A program made the translations under genes and the position numbers. From assembly GCA_025210615.1 (NCBI GenBank), contig JAOARJ010000002.1, positions 248,001-312,000 on the forward strand: a stretch of DNA of 64,000 bases, written 5' to 3'. Position 1 is the stretch's first letter. Each line of letters opens with the position of its first letter. The DNA is from Candidatus Altimarinota bacterium (GTDB taxonomy: Bacteria > Patescibacteriota > Gracilibacteria > BD1-5 > UBA6164). The notes under the pieces were generated by a model. It saw only the letters and a list, made by a program, of their open reading frames with translations, was not told the DNA's origin and made no database searches. This document shows positions 20,970 to 33,370 of this stretch, piece by piece.

Positions 20970-21662
20970 TTAATCAATATGTTTATGGTCGTGAATATGA
21001 TTATAATGCGATAATTCACTATCTTTATCAAGAATTTTATCAGGATAGTTTATACAACTACAAGATTTATGTAAATGTAAAATCTTATCACTATAAGTAA
21101 AAACTTTCTCTCTGTTATGCGAAACTATTACAAAAGAAACATTTTTATTTTCCTTTACTATATTTTTCAAAATATTATAAAATTTTTCCTGTCCTGTTTC
21201 ATCAATACTTGCTGTCGGTTCGTCCATTAAAACTAATTCTGGTCTGCTTATTAAAGCATTTAAAATCAATATTTTTTGAAATTCTCATCAGCTTAAATTA
21301 GATAATTTTTTCTCTAATAAATCCTCATAATTATATTTTTCTGATATTTTTTTTATATAATTTTTTTCTAAACTATTGTTGAATATTTTTAAAAAATCTT
21401 GGCTTGTTATAGGTAAAGTTTTATCAATATTTAATTTTTGTGGTACATAAGAAATTTTATCAGTATTCAATTCTAATTTTCAAGAATTAATTTTTATTTC
21501 TCATAAAATCGCTCTGAGTAAAGTCGTTTTTCAAACTCAATTTTCTCAAATTATAGATACAATTTCTCAGGTTTTTATATCAAAAGTTGTATTATCCAAA
21601 ATAATTTTATCATCTATTTTTATCTGAATATTATCAGCTTTTAATAATATTTTTCTATCCAT
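20970..21662 (-). CDS. znuC: Metal ABC transporter ATP-binding protein with metal-binding tail
   Basis: 230 residues. Walker A is GENGVGKTTLL (about 39-49, glycines partly TGA), the signature is NLSGGEFQKILILNAL, and Walker B is ELVLMDEPTASID. The C-terminus is unusual: a CSC motif (HLHKSCSC) and a His/Asp-rich end (HYNHIHDHKHID) that look able to bind metal. ZnuC proteins of this group often carry a His-rich tail. It lies between the permease and binding-protein genes. Confidence 0.93.
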
Positions 21663-21689
21663 AAAACTAAAAAAATACTAAAATAAAAT

Positions 21690-22664
21690 TTATTTTTCTT
21701 GCGTTTCTTCGCTATGATAAATAGTTTTTAACGCTTCTAAATTTTTCCTTAAATTATCTATATATCCACCTTTATTTTCACTATCTCAAAGTGGCGACAT
21801 AGATCTTATAGGAATATTATAATTTTCTTCTAGTGAAGCAATCGCTTTAGAATCAAATTCTGGTTCTTTAAAAATAGCTCAAACTGTTTTATCTTTTTCG
21901 TTATTTATAATCTTTTTTATTTGCAAAAAATCTTTTATAGTTATCTCCACTCAAGGCGTTTTTCTAATTACTAATTGTTTATCTTTATCTACTCAAATTT
22001 CATAAAATAAATACTCAAATCCATCATGTAAAATTATAAAATAATCTTGATTTTTCCCTTCTTGAAAGTCATAAAAATCATTTAATAATTCATTAATTTT
22101 ATCTTGAAAGTCCAAATAATTATCTTCATAATATTGCTTATTTTTCTCATCTTTTTTTATTAATGACTCTTTAACTTCTCTTGCTAAAAATTTTGCGTTC
22201 ATAGGAGAAAGCCATACATGCGGGTCATAATTTTTATGTTCATCAAAATCCTCTCAAGTATTATCCAAAACGTGATTTTCAGTATTATGATTATGTTCAG
22301 CTCACTCTCTTACTTCTCTTTTTACAGAAAATTCCCTCATTGTTATAACTTTTTGTTTTGGTTTTATATTTTTATCAAAAAAATTATCAAGCCCAAAACC
22401 AGTATAAACAACGATATCTGCCTTTTGAATATTCACAATATCCTCTGGTTTTAAGTCAAAATTATGTGGTGAAGTCCCTTTCTTTATAGTACTGACAACA
22501 CTAACTTTATCTCATCAGATATGATTTGCAATTGATGCTAATGGTATTATTGAAGTTGAAATTTTTATTTTATTTTCATCAAATTTTCTATTTTCTCAGG
22601 CGCAAGAAAATAAAAATAACACACTAAATATAACTACTCAAATTTTTTTTAGTATTCATTTCAT
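21690..22664 (-). CDS. znuA: Metal ABC transporter substrate-binding lipoprotein (ZnuA-like)
   Basis: 324 residues. A lipoprotein signal (VVIFSVLFLFSCAGE; lipid-modified Cys about 21) precedes the cluster A-I fold: ISTSIIPLASIANHIGGD, SPHNFDLKPEDIVNIQKADIVVYTG (first His ligand), a His-rich loop (EHNHNTENH), DPHVWLSP (second ligand), ILHDGFEYL (third), and AIFKEPEFDSK. A His-rich loop favours zinc over manganese. First gene of its operon; a TTGTAA..TATAGA pair about 50 bp upstream could be its promoter. No clear Zur operator was seen. Confidence 0.93.
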
Positions 22665-22760
22665 AAATTAAAAATATTTTTAAACAAATAAGTTACTTCT
22701 ATATTTTCTATCTATTTTTTTACAATAGTATAAATTTTATCTATTAATTATCTTAAGTCA

Positions 22761-22787
22761 AAAAAAAATACTTATTTCTAAGTATTT
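22761..22787 (-). terminator. Hairpin terminator of the 1422-residue gene
   Basis: AATACTTA, loop GAAA (minus strand), TAAGTATT followed by an eight-base T run on the minus strand. Confidence 0.75.
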
Positions 22788-22790
22788 CTT

Positions 22791-25700
22791 CTATCATGTC
22801 ATACCATAACTATAATCATCTTCTTGATTATTTTGAGAAGAAGAATTGTTTTCAGGAACTTTTGCAGTTTCTATAAAATGTACATTACTTGAAACTCATC
22901 TAGCTACTTCTTCTGGACTATTAGGACTATCTCAATTAAGTATTCTATCTACAATTTTTTTCAAATATGCTTCAGTTTTTGTAGATTTTTTAAGAAAATC
23001 TGCTCAGTTCACTCACATATCTAAAATTCCCTCTGGTCCTTTTGCTTGTATTCAAATATATCTACGCAAATAACTTAAATCACCTGTATCTTCAAAGGCT
23101 CAAATTATAGCTTGATGACGAGAACCATGGTTTTCAAGTAATCACCCAATTATATATCTTAAAGCTTCAGTATACAATCTCCTCTTTTTATCTAAATCTA
23201 CTCTTGGATCATCATCTAAAGTTCTTCCTTTAATTCAATCAGGAGTACTTGGATCTAATTCTTTCCATATTTCTGCCCACATCTTTTTTCAAGATGCCTT
23301 ATCTCTAAATCAACCTCATTGATCTAATAAACAAGTTTGTTTAAATGCTTTATGAAGAAATATTCAAGAAGTTCAAGCCCCATCATAACAATCCGTCATA
23401 ACAGCCGTATTAGCCATATAATTAATTTGAGTCTTTCACATTATTTCTATTAAGAAATGATGATATTTCTTATATATAGATTTTTTAGGATTATCTTTTT
23501 CAAGAAAAATTATATTATCAGTCTTAGAATATGTATTGTCTTGTCAATTTAATTGATATAAAGCTCTAATAAGTACTTCTCAATATTTTTGCCAAAATTT
23601 ATAAGCCCTATCAACCTTAATTGGCTCAGATAAACTTTTTGATTTCGCATTTTCTTTTAAACTCAAAGCCTCTTTATGCATTCAAGAAAATTGAGGATAA
23701 GCAGCTGGTATATCTTGAGATAATTGTACTACCGTATCCATAAATAAATCTGTATATCCTCATTGGAAAGCCATAAAAGTAAGAGGTATCATGAATCATT
23801 TATCCGACATATTTTTTAATTTATCTCAGACTCTGTTTGAATCCATAGTATAAGCTTGCCCAGATAATAACATAACTGCAGGAATAGCATTTACCTTGTC
23901 AATATCTCATCATTTATTAATAACAGCTTCAAGTACTCATACAGCATTATTATAAGTTCAACCTCACATTTCACTTATTCACATTTTTACCCTATCATCA
24001 ATAGTCGCTCAATCAGTTCAGTCGTCCAGTCATTTCTTATTTTCATCAGCAATACCTTGTGGCCGTAATCATTTAAATTCTTTATGTAATCTTGACCTTC
24101 TTTTTGGTTTTTTCTTACCAGAACATTGTTTTTTAATAAGCTCAAAAACTGCTAATTCTTCAGTAAAATTATTTCAATTTTGTTCACATTCTGCTTTCGT
24201 TTGAGTATAAACATCATCTCATACAGTACCTCATAATGCTTGATACCAAATCCAATTTCATTTTTGTTGAATTAATTCTCATTTAGCATATAACGTTCAA
24301 TAATTTTGTAACATAAAAATAACTGCAGCTTCTTTTTCCGCTTCTGAAGATGATTTACTAAGCAACCATTTTTTTATCAAATTACAAGCCATCCAAGAAT
24401 CAATACTCTTAAGTCTATTCATGGCTTCATCCATAGCTTCTCTTTGAGCAGCTTCAATCTTCATTTTCATCTCAATTCAGACATCTCAAATTCAAATTCA
24501 TTCAAACATTCAAGCAAATTTTGCTGCCTTATAATCAGTTCATCTCTTTAATTTAGCAGAAATAGCATCAATAAGATGAGTGACTCACTCAGTCATATCC
24601 ATGACACTATAAAAATCCAAATACTTTCCAATAAGTCAAGTTACACCTAATTTTCTTTTTGGTGGTTCTGGTAATTCCTCATCTGCGGCTCAAGGAGTCT
24701 TTCATGGACGCATTTCAAAATTATCCATCATTTCATAAAGCTCTGCTGTCAAAACCGTTTCTTCACCTTTATTCATTCTATATCTAACCCCTTGATTATT
24801 AGCTTTATCATAATCCTCACTATCTAAAGGAACCTCTTTTCAATCTTTAACTTTTATATCAACATAATCTCATCTGACAATAGTCGCATAATCCCCCGCT
24901 ACATTAATAACTTTTATTGCATACCTTTCATTTTTATCATGTCAATAAAAATATTGAACTTCTCTGGTCTTTGAATTATTATTTTCATCTTTTTTTGTTT
25001 CAATAAATTTTCAATTCTCTATTTCTATATCCTTATATTTCGTTCAAACTTCACTATTACTCTTCATTTGGTCAAGCAAATCTTGAGAATCTTTAACTTT
25101 TCAAATTCTCTCAACTTCCAAACTTACATCTCACGCTGTTTTATTAGGAGAATCCTTAAGAGCATAGAAAAAATCTGAAAGCTGATAAACCATAGCTCAT
25201 CTTCCACTAGTTAAAAATTCAACTGTACCAGCAGCATAATTTACATTATTTATCTTACCAACACTAAATCATTTTGATTTATTATTTTTTACTCTAAATA
25301 CAGTTCCCGCTTCAAATCAATATTCTTTTCATTTTTCATCATGTTCATCCATTAATCTCTCTGCCTTTCTTTTATTAAGTTCTTGTTCCTCTTGATATTT
25401 TAAAACAATATCATCTTTTTCGCTTAATAATTTTAAATATTCTTGATCATCTTGCAATTCCGCATCTAATTCTTCTTCTGTAATATTATTTCTTCAAGTT
25501 TCTTCTTTTAACCTATCTTCAACTTTTTTTCTATATTCTCATTTTACTTGATCAAAATCTTTTCTTCTACCTTCAAAATCTACATATTTGCTCTCATATT
25601 CTTTAGCTAAATTCCCAAAAGATGGTATTTCTTCCAAAGAAACAACTTTTGCAAATTCTCAAACCCCATCTTTTTTCTTCTTTTCAAAAACTTTTTTAGA

Positions 25701-27059
25701 AAATAATTCAAACTCAATTTTTTTATTTTCAAGTCCATCCACTACAAATTGTCCAAAAAATTTCTCTAAATCAACTTTTTTTACATTAGTATCATCTTGT
25801 TCATAAATTCATTGTTCACTTCAAGTCATCGCATACTCAAGTTTATTATTTTCTTTATCAAAAGATTTCACTCTAACAAATCTCAAACGCTCTTGAGGAT
25901 CATAAAATTTAGCCCTAATAACTTTACCTACCCCCTCAGGAGTATTTAATTCTTTCAATAAATCAACTCAATAAGTATCTTTTATTTTCCCTAATGTTTC
26001 ATCTATTTTTTCTTGACTAGGATTATTTTCTTTCGCCTTATTTATAACTTTAGCTAAACTTTCTAATTTCGCATTATCCAAAATAGCATCAAAATCATTG
26101 TCCATAAAAAATGACACATCTACAACCATATCTTCAAATTTTCTAATATGTTCAGCTTGTACAGTATCCTCATCGTATTCAAGATCAATTCAATCTTGAC
26201 TACAATATTCTTCAAATCTTCTCTTAATAAACTCTTCAACTCTCTTTTCTTTTACTCTTCCTTCTTCTGCAAAAGATGGAATATTAAAATTTATTACTTG
26301 CCTTAAAGTAAAAAAAGGACAAAAATCTTCAATAAACTTTTTCTTTCAAGCTGGCGTTCTAAAAACATCAGTTCATCACTCAGTATCAAATAAAACTTGT
26401 AAGTCATATTCATCAATAGGCTTAAAATCAGGATTCCTTATAAGTTCTAAAGTTGTTTTTTGATCTTCAGATAAATCCTCCCAATTAAAAAACATTTCAT
26501 AATCTCTAAAATCTTTTTCTTTTTCCTTTGAAATAATATTATCTTCTCATAATCTTGCTTTTAAAAATTTTTGTCTTACCGAATGTGAAGTTAATAAATC
26601 TTTTAATTCTGATAAAGTTGCTTTATTTTTTAAAGTTTTCTTTATTTCTTCCTTTTCTTCACTACTTAAATCATATTCTTTTTCAAATAATTCTTGTAAT
26701 TTTTGTCTATTTCTATGAATAGGAAAACCTTTCATCTTAATTTCTTTTATAAATGTTTCTTCAGCTTCTTTAAGTTCTTCTCAAGTTAATTTATCAAGAT
26801 CTTTTCAATGCTCATCTTGAATAATATTCTCTTCAATATCAGAAAAATTGTGCAAATCTTTAACTTGCTGTGTAGAAAAATGAAAAGGATTATCAGAATC
26901 ACAAACCTGATTATAAATTTGAGCATCATTCTCATTAAATTCTTGTCTAGCTAATCTTTTTATACCTTTATCTAACGCATCTTGTCTTTTTTCTTCAGCA
27001 TTAACTTCTCTTTGTTCTCAATTTTCATTTGGTCAGTTTCCTCAACTATTATTAACCAT
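22791..27059 (-). CDS. Very large protein of unknown function, 1422 residues
   Basis: The longest gene here. It opens MVNNSGGNGPNENGEQ and runs to a TAG at 22791, using many TGA-glycines. Residues 1-550 are highly charged and helical, with coiled-coil-like Lys/Glu segments; the middle has small beta-like repeats such as GTVFRVKNNKSKWFSVGKIN; residues about 830-1400 are helical and Gly/Ala-rich with EAAVIFMLQNYG, AIPAVMLLSGQAYT and YTEALRYIIGGLLE. No signal peptide, membrane helix or known enzymatic motif was found. It has its own terminator and divergent neighbours. Codon use looks host-like. Probably lineage-specific. Confidence 0.75.
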
Positions 27060-27243
27060 AATAATAAATTTTATTTATAAATAATACTGTAATTATTTTA
27101 ACCTATTTTAACAAAAAAAGCAAAAATTTAAAATAAAAATAACATTTTTTTTGATTTTTTATAAAAAAAGATAAAATATGCTCACTTTTTAACAAAAAAA
27201 CTTAAAAAAATTTACTAAATTTAATAAAAATAATAAAAAAATA

Positions 27244-28653
27244 ATGAAAAAATGAGAAATTATTAAAAATATTAAAGTAGAAAAATTGGTTTTCGGATGA
27301 AAATGATTTGCTAAGGCCGAAGACTGAAAAACTATTTTTATCATCGGATGACCTGTTCCTTGAGCAACTTATGACATAAAAATATTAAAAAAGAAATCTA
27401 GTTTTTATGAATGTCAAATTATTAATACAGTAAAAAATGCTTGATATGAACTCCCTCAAAGATGTGATATGGACGGCGTTTCTGGTTGAGCAAGATGGCA
27501 AATTATACCTTATGAAAAACAATTAGAAATAAAATCTAATCAGGTTAAAGAAGCATTTTTTCATCTCGAAAAATTTGATAATAATATTAATTTTGAAGAG
27601 ATAGAGCCATCTCCTTTAATAGACGGATATAGAAATAAAATGGAATACAGTTTTGGCAATTATATCAGCAAAAAAGAGTGAATAGATATCAGAAATAATT
27701 TATGATTTCATAAACAATGAGAATTTTCAAAAGTCGTAGATGTTCGCAGTTGTATTTTAGTAAATGATGAATTTAATAAAATTTTTAGAGAATTTAAAAA
27801 AGCTCTTTTAGATTTATGATATCCCGCTTATGACCAATATATTCATAAAGGATTTTATAGACATTTAATGATGAGAAAAACTCATTTCACAAACGAAATG
27901 ATGATAGTTTTAAATTATAATGATAGCTATAATAAAGATTATAATTTAGAAAAAATCAAAAAAGCTATGCTTTGAGTAGCTGAAAAATATGACATTATAA
28001 AATCTATGTATTTTAGTCGTCATGATTGACCAGCGGATATTGCGATTTGAAAACTTGACCATTTTTATTGAGAAAAAATTATCACTGAAGAACTATTATG
28101 ACTAAAATTTAATATTTCCCCTACTTCATTTTTTCAAACAAATTCTAGTTGAGCTGAAAAACTTTATTCTATAGCTTTAGATTATGCTAAAAAAGATGAT
28201 TTAAGTGGTAGTACAGTGCTAGATTTATATGCTTGAACTGGAACTATTTGAATGATTTTTTCACCTTTTGCAAAAAAAGTCGTATCAGTAGAAATGGTAA
28301 CAAGTGCTTCTCGTGATTGAGAAGCTAATGCTAAACTAAATAACATAAATAATATAGAGTTTATAAACGCAAAAGTTGAAGATTATTTAGATAAATATCT
28401 AAAGCAGTGAAAAACAGCTGATTTACTTATTATAGACCCTCCAAGAAGTGGGATGCATAAAAATGCATTGCCAAATATTATGAAATTTAACGCAAATCAA
28501 ATAATTTACGTAAGTTGTAATCCTAGTACGCTAGCGCGTGACCTAGAAAGTATCCTGCAAACTTGAAAATATAAAATTGAAAAAGTAAAAGCTATGGATA
28601 TGTTTCCGCATACGCATCACATTGAAACGGTTGTAAGTTTGATAAAAAAATAG
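27244..28653 (+). CDS. rlmD: 23S rRNA (uracil-C5)-methyltransferase, RlmD/RumA type
   Basis: 469 residues. A TRAM-like N-terminus ([23 protein letters not shown]), the catalytic fold with FQTNSSGAEKLY, SAM motif [25 protein letters not shown] and the catalytic-Cys block [13 protein letters not shown] followed by [10 protein letters not shown] are the signature of TrmA/RumA methyltransferases. It methylates U1939 or U747 of 23S rRNA; the exact site is not determined. The usual N-terminal iron-sulphur cysteines are mostly absent (only [13 protein letters not shown]), which is common in short forms. Confidence 0.92.
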
Positions 28654-28682
28654 ACTCTAGAAATTAATCTAGAGTTTTTAAA
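28654..28682 (+). terminator. Hairpin terminator
   Basis: ACTCTAG, loop AAATTAAT, CTAGAGTTTTT. The same stem and loop occur at 30856. Confidence 0.8.
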
Positions 28683-28695
28683 TAATTTAAATTTA

Positions 28696-29106
28696 TTATT
28701 TTTTTAAAATTTCAGCTTTAAAAAAATTATATTCTCCTTTTATTTGGGGGTCTAAATTAGTTCAAATTGTTTTTATCATTAAATCGACTAATCTTTGATT
28801 TCAATATTCAATTATTGCATGTTGCACTTCAATAGATAAAGTTTCTTCAAATTCAGTTATCATTAACTCTAATATTTCAGGAGTACTATTTAAAAAAATA
28901 TAAAAATGATATTTTGGTAAAATTTGTCTTCAATATTGTTTAATAATATCTTTTACTTCTTCTTTATTTAATCAAAGAATTACATCACAACTTTTTTTAA
29001 TATTTGAATTAGCTATTAAAATACCGTTAGGAATATTTAATGGTCTTAATTGTTCTGATTGAATATTTGTTGAACTTAATTTTAATCATGCTCAGTGTAC
29101 ACTCAT
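28696..29106 (-). CDS. Hypothetical protein, 136 residues
   Basis: It opens MSVHGAGLKLSSTNIQ and has an even mix of polar and hydrophobic residues (VKDIIKQYGRQILPKYHFYIFLN; EVQHAIIEYGNQRLVDLMI). No signal peptide or known domain. Soluble cytoplasmic protein likely. Several TGA codons. Confidence 0.6.
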
Positions 29107-29201
29107 TTGTCTAAATAATAAAAATATAAATCTCAGATATAGATTTATAACTTTAAAAAACTAAAAGTCAAATTTATTTTATAAAATAAAAAGCGATAAT
29201 T

Positions 29202-30131
29202 TTATCACTCTTTTATAATATCTTCATGTACACTATTAGCTGCCAAACATCCTTCCGCTGCACTCATAATAGTTTGTCTAAATTTATTTGAATTTGTCGT
29301 CACATCCCCCGCTGCATATAATCATTTTATACTAGATTCTTGTCTTTGGTCCACAATAATACATCATTCTTCATCTTTTTTTATAGACAATGTATCAACA
29401 ATTTTCGTATCAGGAATTGTTCAAATCGCCACAAAAACTCAATCAGCTTTTAATTCATCTCAAGATTTTAATAACAAATTTGTCACAAAGTCTTCTCATC
29501 TAATCTCTTCTACTTCAGTATTTAAATGGATTTCTATATTTTCTTTTTCTTTAGCTTTTTCTTGCCATATTTTTTCTGCTTTAGGTTTGTCTCATCTATA
29601 TAAAATGTGAACTTTGCTCGCTATTTCAGATAAATATAATGCTTCTACAAAAGCTGTATTTCATCATCATACAACAACTAATTCTCTACCTCTAAAAAAC
29701 ATTCCATCACAAGTCGCACAATATGAAACTCATTTTCATAAATAGCGCTCTTCTCAAGGAATTCACAATTTTCTATATTTATTCCCTGTCGCTAAAATAA
29801 CTTTTTTTGCTTCATATTCATTTCCAGATTGCGTTCTGATACCAAAACCATAATCACACTCTACTAATTCTGTTACAAATTCTGTCTTCATTTCACTTCC
29901 TGCAGCTTTAGCGTGTTCCATAAAATTTTTCATAATTTCTCCACCTGGTGCTGAAATTGTACCAGGATAATTTTCTACCATATGTGAAGTTCACAACGCT
30001 CATCAAGGAATAGCTCCAATGATTAAATTTTTTAATTTATATCTAGATGCGTACATTCCTGCTGGTAATCAAGCACTTCACGCTCAAATAATAATTACAT
30101 CATATTTATTTTCCATCTCGTTGTTATTCAT
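29202..30131 (-). CDS. trxB: Thioredoxin reductase
   Basis: 309 residues. An FAD-binding GAGSAGLPAGMYASRYK near the N-terminus, the redox-active CATCDG (about residue 140), a NADPH-binding GGGNTAFVEALYLS, and C-terminal GLYAAGDVTTNSNKFRQTIMSAAEG define TrxB. It regenerates reduced thioredoxin from NADPH. The last codons are GAG-TGA-TAA, so a terminal Gly is added by the code. Length is usual. Confidence 0.95.
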
Positions 30132-30204
30132 TATTTTTTATATTATTTTTTTAAAAAACTGATTTATATTCTATCTAAAAATTAAAATTTTTCAAGAAAT
30201 TATT

Positions 30205-30780
30205 TTATTGTCATGGAATTTCCAACCGTTCCCGCCACCGAGTTTTTGTTGCTCCAGTTTGTCAAGATTCATACCTTAAATCATATCAACTATAAGTACC
30301 TATTATTTGTCATCAAGCATAAGTTGTTGTTCAACCTGAATAAACTCAAGCTATAAACAAACGATTGTCTAAAATAAAAGTTCATAAATGTGTAATATCA
30401 ATATCATTTATTCAAATTACTTTTCAAGTACGATAATAACATTTTCAATCATAAATTTGAGTACTTCCCCCTGAATAAGTAGCAGGACAATCTTCACAAG
30501 TCTTAGTTGTGCTATTCCATATTTGATCTCAAGTACATTTTCATAAACATTTTTTTACTCATCAAACAACACTACACAATTCTCAAGTTATATATAGTTT
30601 TCAATTTAGTTTTATATTATCTCAAGACACATCTATTTTATTTGTTAAGCTAGATATATTTCACCAAGTAGAATTATCTAATATTTCTCAAGGATTCTTA
30701 GTAACACTTATAGCTCCAATAAAATTAGTTAAATATATTAAACATAAAATAATACTTAGAGATAAAATTAGTTTTTTCAT
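30205..30780 (-). CDS. Adhesin-module protein 2 (no fibrinogen domain)
   Basis: 191 residues. Signal peptide MKKLILSLSIILCLIYLTNF, then the module shared with adhesins 1 and 3 (SLTNKIDVSGDNIKLNGKLY), a Cys-rich linker (CLGKCTGDQIW; CEDCPATYSGG) and a different C-terminal domain with IDITHLGTFILDNRLFIAGVYSGG, ending in RWRERLEIPGQ. It lacks the GGGW fibrinogen motif. Inferred to be secreted or surface-displayed; a shared N-terminal unit joined to a variable C-terminal domain suggests interchangeable binding heads. Confidence 0.75.
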
Positions 30781-30852
30781 AGTTTTAAAAAATTATTTGA
30801 TATATAAAAAGATTATATAATATATATTATTAAAAACAAGTTTTTTATTAAC

Positions 30853-30885
30853 AAAAAACTCTAGAAATTAATCTAGAGTTTAAAT
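30853..30885 (-). terminator. Hairpin terminator of the SPFH gene
   Basis: AAAAACTCTAG, loop AAATTAAT, CTAGAGTTT; the same hairpin as at 28654. Confidence 0.75.
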
Positions 30886-30896
30886 TTTTTATTTAA

Positions 30897-31850
30897 TTAC
30901 ATTATATCACTTCCAGCTAGTAATTTAGATGATTTTCATTCTAAATTTTCATTTAGATAAACTAATTTTGAACCATCTTTACTACCTATATTTCATAATG
31001 TTTCAATTCTTGAAGAATCAAGTAAGAAAGCTAATATTTTATCTCAAGTAAGACTTTGGTCAGCTCATTTAATCATTTCAACAGATTCTTGAAATCATTT
31101 AGCAATCGCCATTCTTTGGCCTGCCATTCATTCTCAGATTAATACTTTTGATTCTTTTTCTGCTTCCGCTTGTTTTACTTGCATAATTTTTTGCGCTTCA
31201 GCTTCATTATAAGCTGCTTCTTTTAATTTAGCAGATTCTACTACTTTATTCATAGCTTGCATAACAGTTCATTCTAATTGTACATCTCTAACTTGAATAG
31301 AATCAATTCTAAAACCAAATTGTCATAATTTTTCTCTTAATTTTTCTTCAATAACCTCTCAAATTTCTTCTCTTTTACCAAAAATTTCTTTATGAGTAAA
31401 CATAACTATCATTCATCTAAGTTGTTCATCGATAGTAGATTTCATCATAGTTCTAGGATTATCTATTGAATAAACAGACTTAAATACTGGTCATACTTCC
31501 GTATCATCTCAATTATCATCAACATAATAAATAACATTTAGTCAAATATAAGCTGTTACATTATCACTAGTAACTCATTCAACTTCTACAGGGAAATTTT
31601 TCCTATATAAATCTTGAGCTTTTGTCCATTCTACAAATGGTACTATAAAATGAAACCCTGGTCTTAAAATTCTATTATATTTACCTAAAAATTCAACAGT
31701 TCTAACAGTTTTTGGTCCAACGATTCTAATAGATAAAGCTATCAAAATCACATCAAAAATTATAGACGGCATAATAGCAGCTACTCACATAGTTGACATA
31801 AGAACTCAAGGTACAATTATCAAAAGCAAAGGTACAATAAATCTAAGCAT
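30897..31850 (-). CDS. SPFH/band 7 (stomatin-like) membrane protein
   Basis: 317 residues. One N-terminal hydrophobic hairpin (IVPLLLIIVPGVLM; MPSIIFDVILIALSI), then the band 7 core: KYNRILRPGFHFIVPFVE, YYVDDNGDDTEVGPVFKSVYSIDNP and an IDSIQVRDVQLEGTVMQAMNKVVESAKLKEAAYNEAEAQK helix that marks stomatin/HflK-type proteins. Such proteins form membrane scaffolds, often with a protease or NfeD partner, which is not adjacent here. Confidence 0.9.
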
Positions 31851-31940
31851 ATTCAAAAAATTATTAATAAATAAATCTTGAGTAATTATAAGAGTTAAAT
31901 TTATTTAAGCAAGAGAAAATATAATTTTTTATAAAAAACA

Positions 31941-31969
31941 GTAACATTTTTCAAAAAAATCGTTATAAT
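31941..31969 (+). promoter_or_regulatory. Candidate promoter
   Basis: GTAACA, 17-bp spacer, TATAAT (31964-31969), about 40 bp before the NagZ-like start. Confidence 0.45.
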
Positions 31970-32009
31970 ATATATAGATAAAATTTAAAAAATAAAATCA
32001 GAAGAAATT

Positions 32010-33290
32010 ATGAAGAAAAAAATAAGCCTAATACTTATAGTAAGTCTGTTTTTAAATAGTCTTATTTTTAGTAATATTTATGCAGAAAATTCTAGTTATA
32101 CTAAAGCAATAAATACTGTTACAAATAAAATTAATAAACTAATGATAAATAAAGATTTTAATAAGATTTTTATTTATATTTCACTATTAAATCAAACAAA
32201 AAATAATTCTAAAGATAACAATAGAAGACAGTTTATAGATAATGTAATTCAAGAATTAAAAAAACAATATCACAGAAATAATACTAATTTAATTCTAAGA
32301 ATAGATAAAAATTATAGTAATAAAAATATTGATGATATTATAGAAAAAAATAGTGATAAAATAAAACTTAGTGATAATATTTTTATTTTTAAAAATAATG
32401 CAACTTGAAGATTTTCAGCTTCTCAAATGTTTTACACAAGTAATAAATTAAAACTTTTAAATAAAAAAATAAGAATTTTTATTGATCAAGAAGGATGACT
32501 TGTGAATAGATTTAATGATTTTGATGATAAAAATACCTTTGAAAATTATATAAATTCTAATTTAAGTTTAAGGTTTAAATACGCGATATTAGAAGATAAT
32601 ACAAAAAATTTAATTACAAATAGCTTTAAAAATAGAACAACTTTTATTTCTATGAACAGCGTATGAGAAATTTTCTATTCTATAAATAAAAACAATACTA
32701 CTGAAAGAAATAGATTCCTTGATTTTATAACATTTTTTAGGCTTTATACTTTGTATAAAAACTGAATAAATACACATTGAATAGTTACTGATTTAGATAA
32801 ATCTAATCCTGTTATTTCTTGACTTAAAAGAAGTTTTTCTGATAATATTAACGATTATGTTAACTTATGAAAATACTTTGTAAAAAATGCTAGAATATTA
32901 TGAATGAGCCTTTATTTAAAACATTTTCCTGGTCATTGAAGATGAAATATTGACACTCATAAATGAATTTTAGAATATAGTGATAATAAAAATGATAAAA
33001 AATATATTGTAAATAATATGAGAGTTTTTGAAACTATTATGTATAACGCTCATAAATCTTGAGTTGAAATTTGAATTATGTCAGCACATGTTTTATTGCC
33101 AGATAGTATAAAAAATAAATATTTACAAATATTAAATAAGGCTGATTATATTATGACTGATGACTTATGAATGTGAGCTTATTTAAAATTAAAAGACAAA
33201 GTTTTTGAAAATAAATTTTTCTCAACAAATGAATTTATAGATAACAAAAATACGATAAGAGTTTACACTAAAGAGAATGAAATAAAATAA
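32010..33290 (+). CDS. Secreted glycoside hydrolase family 3 (NagZ-like)
   Basis: 426 residues. Signal peptide MKKKISLILIVSLFLNSLIF. The GH3 barrel has IFIDQEGGLVNRF, KHFPGHGRGNIDTH (the KHFPGHG signature with catalytic His/Asp dyad of NagZ), GIMSAHVLLP and YIMTDDLGMGA (nucleophile Asp). These are hallmarks of beta-N-acetylglucosaminidases that cleave GlcNAc-anhMurNAc. A signal peptide implies action outside the membrane, on its own wall or on a host or prey wall. Many GH3 glycines are TGA. Confidence 0.88.
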
Positions 33291-33293
33291 TCT

Positions 33294-33330
33294 AAAAGCC
33301 CCGGTTCGGTGATTGAACCAGGGCTTTATT
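33294..33330. terminator. Strong hairpin terminator bordering island B
   Basis: AAAGCCCCGGTTC, loop, GAACCAGGGCTTT. It is much more GC-rich than host terminators in this window. Confidence 0.75.
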
Positions 33331-33333
33331 TCT

Positions 33334-33368
33334 AGAGAGCTCCTCCTTTTTTAAAAGCTCTCTTTTAA
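33334..33368. terminator. Second hairpin of island B
   Basis: GAGAGCT (33335-33341) and AGCTCTC (33356-33362) flank an arm that contains, on the minus strand, AAAAAAGGAGGAG, a Shine-Dalgarno-like string with no start codon after it. This may be the remains of a donor operon. Confidence 0.5.
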
Positions 33369-33370
33369 AA

